Of a stretch of 64,000 bases of DNA, positions 60,510 to 64,000 are shown in pieces. The first letter of the stretch is position 1; each line of letters starts with the position of its first letter. A model generated the notes under the pieces. That model had not been told where the DNA came from. It worked only from the letters and a program-made list of their open reading frames with translations, and did no database searches. Both the position numbers and the translations under genes were made by a program. The DNA comes from DASRDR01 sp044867785 (GTDB taxonomy: Bacteria; Methylomirabilota; Methylomirabilia; Rokubacteriales; DASRDR01), in assembly GCA_044867785.1 (NCBI GenBank), contig JBIOVM010000053.1, positions 1 to 64,000 on the forward strand, in the 5' to 3' direction.

Positions 60510-61625
60510 TCAGAGCGCACTCCGGAGCACCTCCACGACGTCTTCGCGGCTGGAGACAGGACGCGGGTTCGTGACGAAGCACGGGTCGTGGTAGGCGGCC
60601 TCCGCGAGGTCCGCCAGCCCGTCCTCGGTGACCCCGAGCGCGCGCAGTCCAGTCGGGATGCCGAGGTCGACGAGTAGCGCGGTGATCCGCTCGATGCCGT
60701 GGCGGCCGGCCGCCGCCTCGTCCCCGTTGCGGGGCACGCCCAAGGCCTCCGCGATCGCCGCCTGCGCCCGGACGACCGCCGGGTGGTTGAAGCGCATCAC
60801 GGGAGCGATCAGGATGGCGTGCACCGTCGCGTGCGGAGCCTTGTACTTCCCGCCCACCGCGTGGGCCAGAGCATGCTCGAGCCCGACGGACACGCCCCAG
60901 ATGCCCATCGAGGCCAGGGCAGCCCCGGCCTGGGCCCGGCCCCGTGCCTCCAGGTCGTCGGGGTCACGCTGCACCGCGCGGAGGCTCTCCGACAGCAGGC
61001 GGATGGCGTGGAGCATCATCGCCTCCCCGACCGCGCTCCCGTCGACCGACTGGATGCCCTCCACGCAGTGCGCCACCGCGTTGAGCCCCGACGGGAGGAA
61101 GAGCGAGCACGGCGTGACGGCGGCCGCCTCGGGATCGAGCAGCACTACCTCGCAGAACAGGTCGGGCCCGTAGATGCGCTTCTTGGGTCCGTGGGTGATG
61201 CCGGCGGCGTATGTGAACTCGGCGCCGGAGAGCGTCGTGGGAATGGCCACGTGCGGCAGCCGCCGCCCGGTCTCTTCCCGGACCAGGTGCACGATTCCCT
61301 TGGCCGTGTCAACGGCGCTGCCGCCGCCGACGCTCACCACGACGTCGGCCGCGACTCGGCTGCTCGCGTCGCGGGCCTGTTCCACCACGTCGATCGGTGA
61401 GTGAGGCCGGACGCCGTCGAACACTCCGGATAGCCGTCGTCCGAGATGGTCGCCGACCCGGTCGGCCAGCCCGGTCCGCCGGACGCTCGGACTCGTCACC
61501 AGGAATGCGCGCGTGCCGCCCACCGCCTCCACGAGCTCGCCGGCCTGGGCCAGCCGGCCGGCCCCGTAGACGAGCCGTGTCAAAGGGTGCGGCCGGTGAT
61601 CGAACCCCGACTTGGTCCAGAACAC
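60510..61625 (-). CDS. Iron-containing alcohol dehydrogenase family (maleylacetate reductase-like)
   Basis: A 371-residue group III dehydrogenase. NAD(P)-binding GGGSAVDTAKGI is near residues 98-109. Metal-region segments are SGLNAVAHCVEG and LEHALAHAVGGKYKAPHATVHAI. In the first, Asn replaces the metal Asp of iron alcohol dehydrogenases, as is usual in maleylacetate reductases, which reduce maleylacetate to 3-oxoadipate. It lies between the binding-protein gene (10 bases upstream) and permease genes of a Dpp-type importer, an unusual place that suggests it acts on the imported compound. Without a neighbouring hydroxyquinol dioxygenase the substrate remains open. Confidence 0.88.
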   Translation of the reverse strand: MFWTKSGFDHRPHPLTRLVYGAGRLAQAGELVEAVGGTRAFLVTSPSVRRTGLADRVGDHLGRRLSGVFDGVRPHSPIDVVEQARDASSRVAADVVVSVGGGSAVDTAKGIVHLVREETGRRLPHVAIPTTLSGAEFTYAAGITHGPKKRIYGPDLFCEVVLLDPEAAAVTPCSLFLPSGLNAVAHCVEGIQSVDGSAVGEAMMLHAIRLLSESLRAVQRDPDDLEARGRAQAGAALASMGIWGVSVGLEHALAHAVGGKYKAPHATVHAILIAPVMRFNHPAVVRAQAAIAEALGVPRNGDEAAAGRHGIERITALLVDLGIPTGLRALGVTEDGLADLAEAAYHDPCFVTNPRPVSSREDVVEVLRSAL

Positions 61626-61635
61626 CGTGCTGGCC

Positions 61636-63189
61636 TCAGTTGCCCTTGGCTCGCGCGTTCACGAACACGTGCGCCTGGCTGTTGAGGTAGATCTCGATGC
61701 CTTCGATCGGGGCCCGCGCGACGGCGAACCCGGTCACCCGGTGGAGGATGAGCCACGGGTAGTCGTTCCACACGGTGCGCTGGATGTCCGCGTAGACGCG
61801 GGCGCGCTCCCGAGTGTCGAAGGTCCGCGCGCCCACGCCGATCAGCTCGTCCACCCGTGGGTTCTTGTAGCCCGAGAAGTTCCAGGGCTTCCCGGCGTTC
61901 GCGCCCCAGAGCTGACGGCGGAGATAGTGATCGGGGTCGCCGGTGGAGCCCGCCCAGCCCACCATGCCCAGATGGTGCTCCCGGGTGCCGAGCGTCTTCG
62001 TGTACGCGCCCATGTCCTTGATGATCTCGAGATCCACCTTCACTCCGGCGTTGCGCAGGAAGCCCGCGACCGCTTCGGCCGTCTGGCGATCGAACTCCCA
62101 CACGCCCTCGGGCGCGACCATCCGGAGGGTCTGGCCGGCGACGCCGGCCTGGCGCAGCAGCTCGCGCGCCTCGTCCACCTTGTACTCAAGCTTCCCGACC
62201 GGCGTGCTGTAGGAGATGATCCGCTCCATGACGCTCTCCGCCGGAGCGGCGGCGCCGAGGGCCACGCGCTTCATGATCGCCTGACGATCGACGGCGAGGT
62301 TGAGCGCCCGCCGCACCCGGACGTCGTTCGTCGGCGCCTTGTCGAGGTTGAAGTACATGTAGAGGAGCCGGGTGCCTTCGAGCCTCAGGACTTGAAGCTG
62401 CGGATTCCGCTCGGCGAGGTCTGCCTGGGTCGCCGGCATGCGGATCGCGACGTCCGCCTCACCCCGCTCGAGCATCACCAGCCGGGTCTGGGCGTCGGGC
62501 ACGATCCGGAACACGATCGTGTCGTAGTACGGCCGCGGGCCCACGTACCGATCGAAGCGCTTCAGGACGATCCGGTCGCCGGAGACCCACTCGGCCAGCT
62601 CGTACGCTCCGGCGCTGACCGGCTTGCGGCCGAACTCCTTCCCGCGAGCTTGGTCGGCGGTCGGGCTGATCATGCCGGTGTTCACGTGGGCCAGGTTGTT
62701 CCGCAGCGACGCGAAGGGCTCCTTGGTCTGGAGCTCGATGGTGTAGTCGTCGACGACCCGGACGTTCGTGATGGGCGCGAACAGCACGGCCATGGGCGCC
62801 GCTCGCTTCGGGTCTTTCATCCGCTCGATGGAGTACTTCACCGCGGCGGCGTTGAAGGGGGTGCCGTCGTGGAAGACGACGTTCTTACGCAGCTCGAGCG
62901 TCCACGTCCGGCCCTCGTCGGTCACCTTGTCGGCGACGACAAGGTCAGGGTGGGGGGCCATGTCTGGCGTGAAGCGGTAGAGGTTCCGGTAGAGGTGGTA
63001 GTTCAGATCCTGCTGGACGTCGAGCGACTCGACCGGGTCCAGGTGCGGAGGCTCGAACGGGATGGTGACCGTGAGCGTCCGGGACCCTGACTGTCCGAGT
63101 GCCGATCCGGCGGCCAGGCCCAGCAGGCTCAGGGCCGCGAGGACGATGGCAAAACGTCGGGCAACGAGGAGCGAGCGCATCGTGGTCAT
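61636..63189 (-). CDS. Dpp-type ABC transporter substrate-binding protein (SBP family 5)
   Basis: A 517-residue periplasmic binding protein of family 5. Signal peptide: MRSLLVARR then a hydrophobic stretch, cleavage near ALGQS. Hallmarks: PPHLDPVESLD, LRKNVVFHDGTPFNA, KPVSAGAYELAEW (where GTGPY is usual). The ATG at 63189 has GGGGGAA upstream; a second ATG at 63180 is possible; the longer frame to 63255 is not needed and would start within a promoter-like element. First gene of the operon 58644-63189. Confidence 0.93.
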   Translation of the reverse strand: MTTMRSLLVARRFAIVLAALSLLGLAAGSALGQSGSRTLTVTIPFEPPHLDPVESLDVQQDLNYHLYRNLYRFTPDMAPHPDLVVADKVTDEGRTWTLELRKNVVFHDGTPFNAAAVKYSIERMKDPKRAAPMAVLFAPITNVRVVDDYTIELQTKEPFASLRNNLAHVNTGMISPTADQARGKEFGRKPVSAGAYELAEWVSGDRIVLKRFDRYVGPRPYYDTIVFRIVPDAQTRLVMLERGEADVAIRMPATQADLAERNPQLQVLRLEGTRLLYMYFNLDKAPTNDVRVRRALNLAVDRQAIMKRVALGAAAPAESVMERIISYSTPVGKLEYKVDEARELLRQAGVAGQTLRMVAPEGVWEFDRQTAEAVAGFLRNAGVKVDLEIIKDMGAYTKTLGTREHHLGMVGWAGSTGDPDHYLRRQLWGANAGKPWNFSGYKNPRVDELIGVGARTFDTRERARVYADIQRTVWNDYPWLILHRVTGFAVARAPIEGIEIYLNSQAHVFVNARAKGN

Positions 63190-63226
63190 GGTTTCCCCCA
63201 AGCGTGACGGTGCGGCGGCGAGGGTC

Positions 63227-63255
63227 ATTGCATCGCAGGAGGGCGAGGCTGTCAA
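63227..63255 (-). promoter_or_regulatory. Putative sigma-70 promoter of the fourth Dpp-type operon
   Basis: On the minus strand: TTGACA (63250-63255, exact), 17-base spacer, TGCAAT (63227-63232, 4 of 6), 38 bases before the ATG at 63189. This is the best promoter match I see in the window. Confidence 0.55.
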
Positions 63256-63389
63256 GACGGGATGATGATTCGTCGTCGAGTCTCCCCCAGTGCGCTCGAG
63301 GCTGAGGGCGCTCGTCGAGCAGGAACTCGCGCGCGATCAGCCCATGCCGAGGAATGGCTCCGGCCCCCAGCACCGGCTCGTGTCCTCGC

Positions 63390-63810
63390 GCTGACCAGGC
63401 CGGCGTCGCGCCACTGTAGCGGCGGCGGCGCGTAGGAGGCGATGAACGGCTTGCAGGCGGCGTGGGCCTCGGCGGGATCCGGGTCCACCGACATCAACGA
63501 GGTACGCCACCACGTCCACGGCCGCGATCGCGTCTCGCCTGAAGGACGCCCTCGGCCACACTCTCCCCGGCACGCCGGACGACTCGGGCGTGCACCAGAC
63601 GTGGACGACGCCATCAGCCAGCGCCGGTGAGCTTCAGGATCTTGGGGCTGAACTCATACGTTCCCACGTGGAGCGGCAAGTTGGCCCGGGCGAGCACACC
63701 GAGCGCCGGCCACGGTAGGTGACTCGCTCGCCAACCGGAGCTGGAGGCGGGTCGTGTCGCGCATTACCGTCCACAAATCGTTCCAGAACGCGACGCCGAA
63801 GCGCTCGAAC
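63390..63810 (-). pseudogene. Decayed LLM-class flavin-dependent oxidoreductase
   Basis: Reading the minus strand, recognisable luciferase-like segments appear in succession but in different frames: ERVTYRGRR (about 63729), LPLHVGTYEFSPKILKLTG (about 63690-63636), LADGVVHVWCTPESSG (just after), AAVDVVAYLV, then SVDPDP and AACKPFIASY (about 63490-63430). They follow the order of an intact LLM protein's C-terminal half, so at least three frameshifts separate them. The N-terminal half is not recognisable. No single frame gives a protein. Sequencing error could explain one shift but hardly all. Confidence 0.6.
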
Positions 63811-63920
63811 TTTCGGCCTCCTTGGGCCGGTCGGGCACGTCGGCGGCAACTCGCGACCAGCAAGCGGCGCGGCGGGTGGAATCGGAGGATGCCGGTGGCC
63901 CGGGCCATCGGCTGGGCCCG

Positions 63921-64000
63921 TTACGCCGCGTCGTCGCCCACAAGCCTCCAGGGGTTGGTCTTCATCGCTAGGACAATCTCGTCCAGTCCGATGCCCTCAT
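63921..64000 (-). CDS. C-terminal fragment of an unidentified protein (cut by window edge)
   Basis: The last 26 codons of a minus-strand frame entering from the right edge read EGIGLDEIVLAMKTNPWRLVG, ending with TAA at 63921. The helix followed by TNPxRLxG resembles the C-terminus of TIM-barrel amidohydrolases or phosphotriesterase-like proteins, but this short piece cannot settle the family. It precedes the decayed LLM gene on the same strand. Confidence 0.4.
   Translation of the reverse strand, partial: EGIGLDEIVLAMKTNPWRLVGDDAA

Noticed and set aside
1..64000. CRISPR arrays, tRNA or rRNA genes, prophage
   Set aside because: I saw no regularly spaced direct repeats, no cloverleaf-like tRNA sequence with CCA-end pattern, no conserved rRNA segments and no phage structural genes.

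Overview
The window is GC-rich, densely packed bacterial DNA with short intergenic gaps, many 4-base ATGA/GTGA overlaps, frequent GTG starts, and Sec and Tat export signals. This suggests a soil or sediment heterotroph of a Gram-negative, high-GC lineage. The repertoire (many ABC importers for peptides and sugars, amidohydrolases, M20 hydrolases, luciferase-like oxidoreductases) resembles uncultured groups such as Candidatus Rokubacteria/Methylomirabilota, but no rRNA or marker gene is present, so that placement is inference. I see no rRNA, tRNA, CRISPR array or phage genes.

Layout. 0.4-4.4 kb (minus): a sugar-type ABC importer (two permeases, Tat-exported binding protein) plus an alpha/beta hydrolase. 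4.6-5.7 kb: an internally deleted isochorismatase remnant joined to a second alpha/beta hydrolase. 6.0-10.7 kb (plus): amidohydrolase and a Dpp-type importer (binding protein, two permeases) without ATPases. 10.7-12.4 kb: decayed DNA with an IS110-like transposase tail abutting a 5'-truncated spermidine/putrescine-type permease, followed by a frameshifted, truncated amidohydrolase. 12.5-17.1 kb (minus): amidohydrolase with a second sugar-type importer. 17.8-23.5 kb (minus): XRE-cupin regulator, three-subunit molybdenum hydroxylase, CoxG-like protein and cyclase-family hydrolase. Divergent from it at 23.6-25.4 kb are an SDR dehydrogenase and a NodB-type deacetylase/cyclic imidase-like enzyme. 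25.3-26.6 kb (minus): an odd CbiX-like fusion protein.

26.7-54.1 kb is mostly one long plus-strand run: ureohydrolase, DUF1989 protein, RidA, a full Dpp importer with a fused two-domain ATPase, creatinase-like M24 protein, D-aminoacylase-like enzyme, M20 hydrolase and a second, variant ureohydrolase. It is interrupted by a minus-strand M28/M20 pair, then continues with a second full Dpp importer with fused ATPase, three tandem M20 hydrolases, an argininosuccinate-lyase-family enzyme and a luciferase-like oxidoreductase. I read this as scavenging of peptides and N-substituted, guanidino- or ureido-type amino compounds. 54.2-56.8 kb (minus) is a Tau/Ssu/Thi-type importer. 57.1-58.5 kb (plus) is a luciferase-like oxidoreductase and a cupin. 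58.6-63.2 kb (minus) is a fourth Dpp-type set (no ATPase) containing a maleylacetate-reductase-like dehydrogenase. The right edge holds a luciferase-like pseudogene and the C-terminus of an unidentified protein.

Most notable: several metallohydrolases in the 37-51 kb run lack expected metal-ligand residues; three Dpp operons carry a strong hairpin exactly between binding-protein and permease genes; and a possible ring-opening pathway for an N-heterocycle lies at 17.8-25.4 kb.
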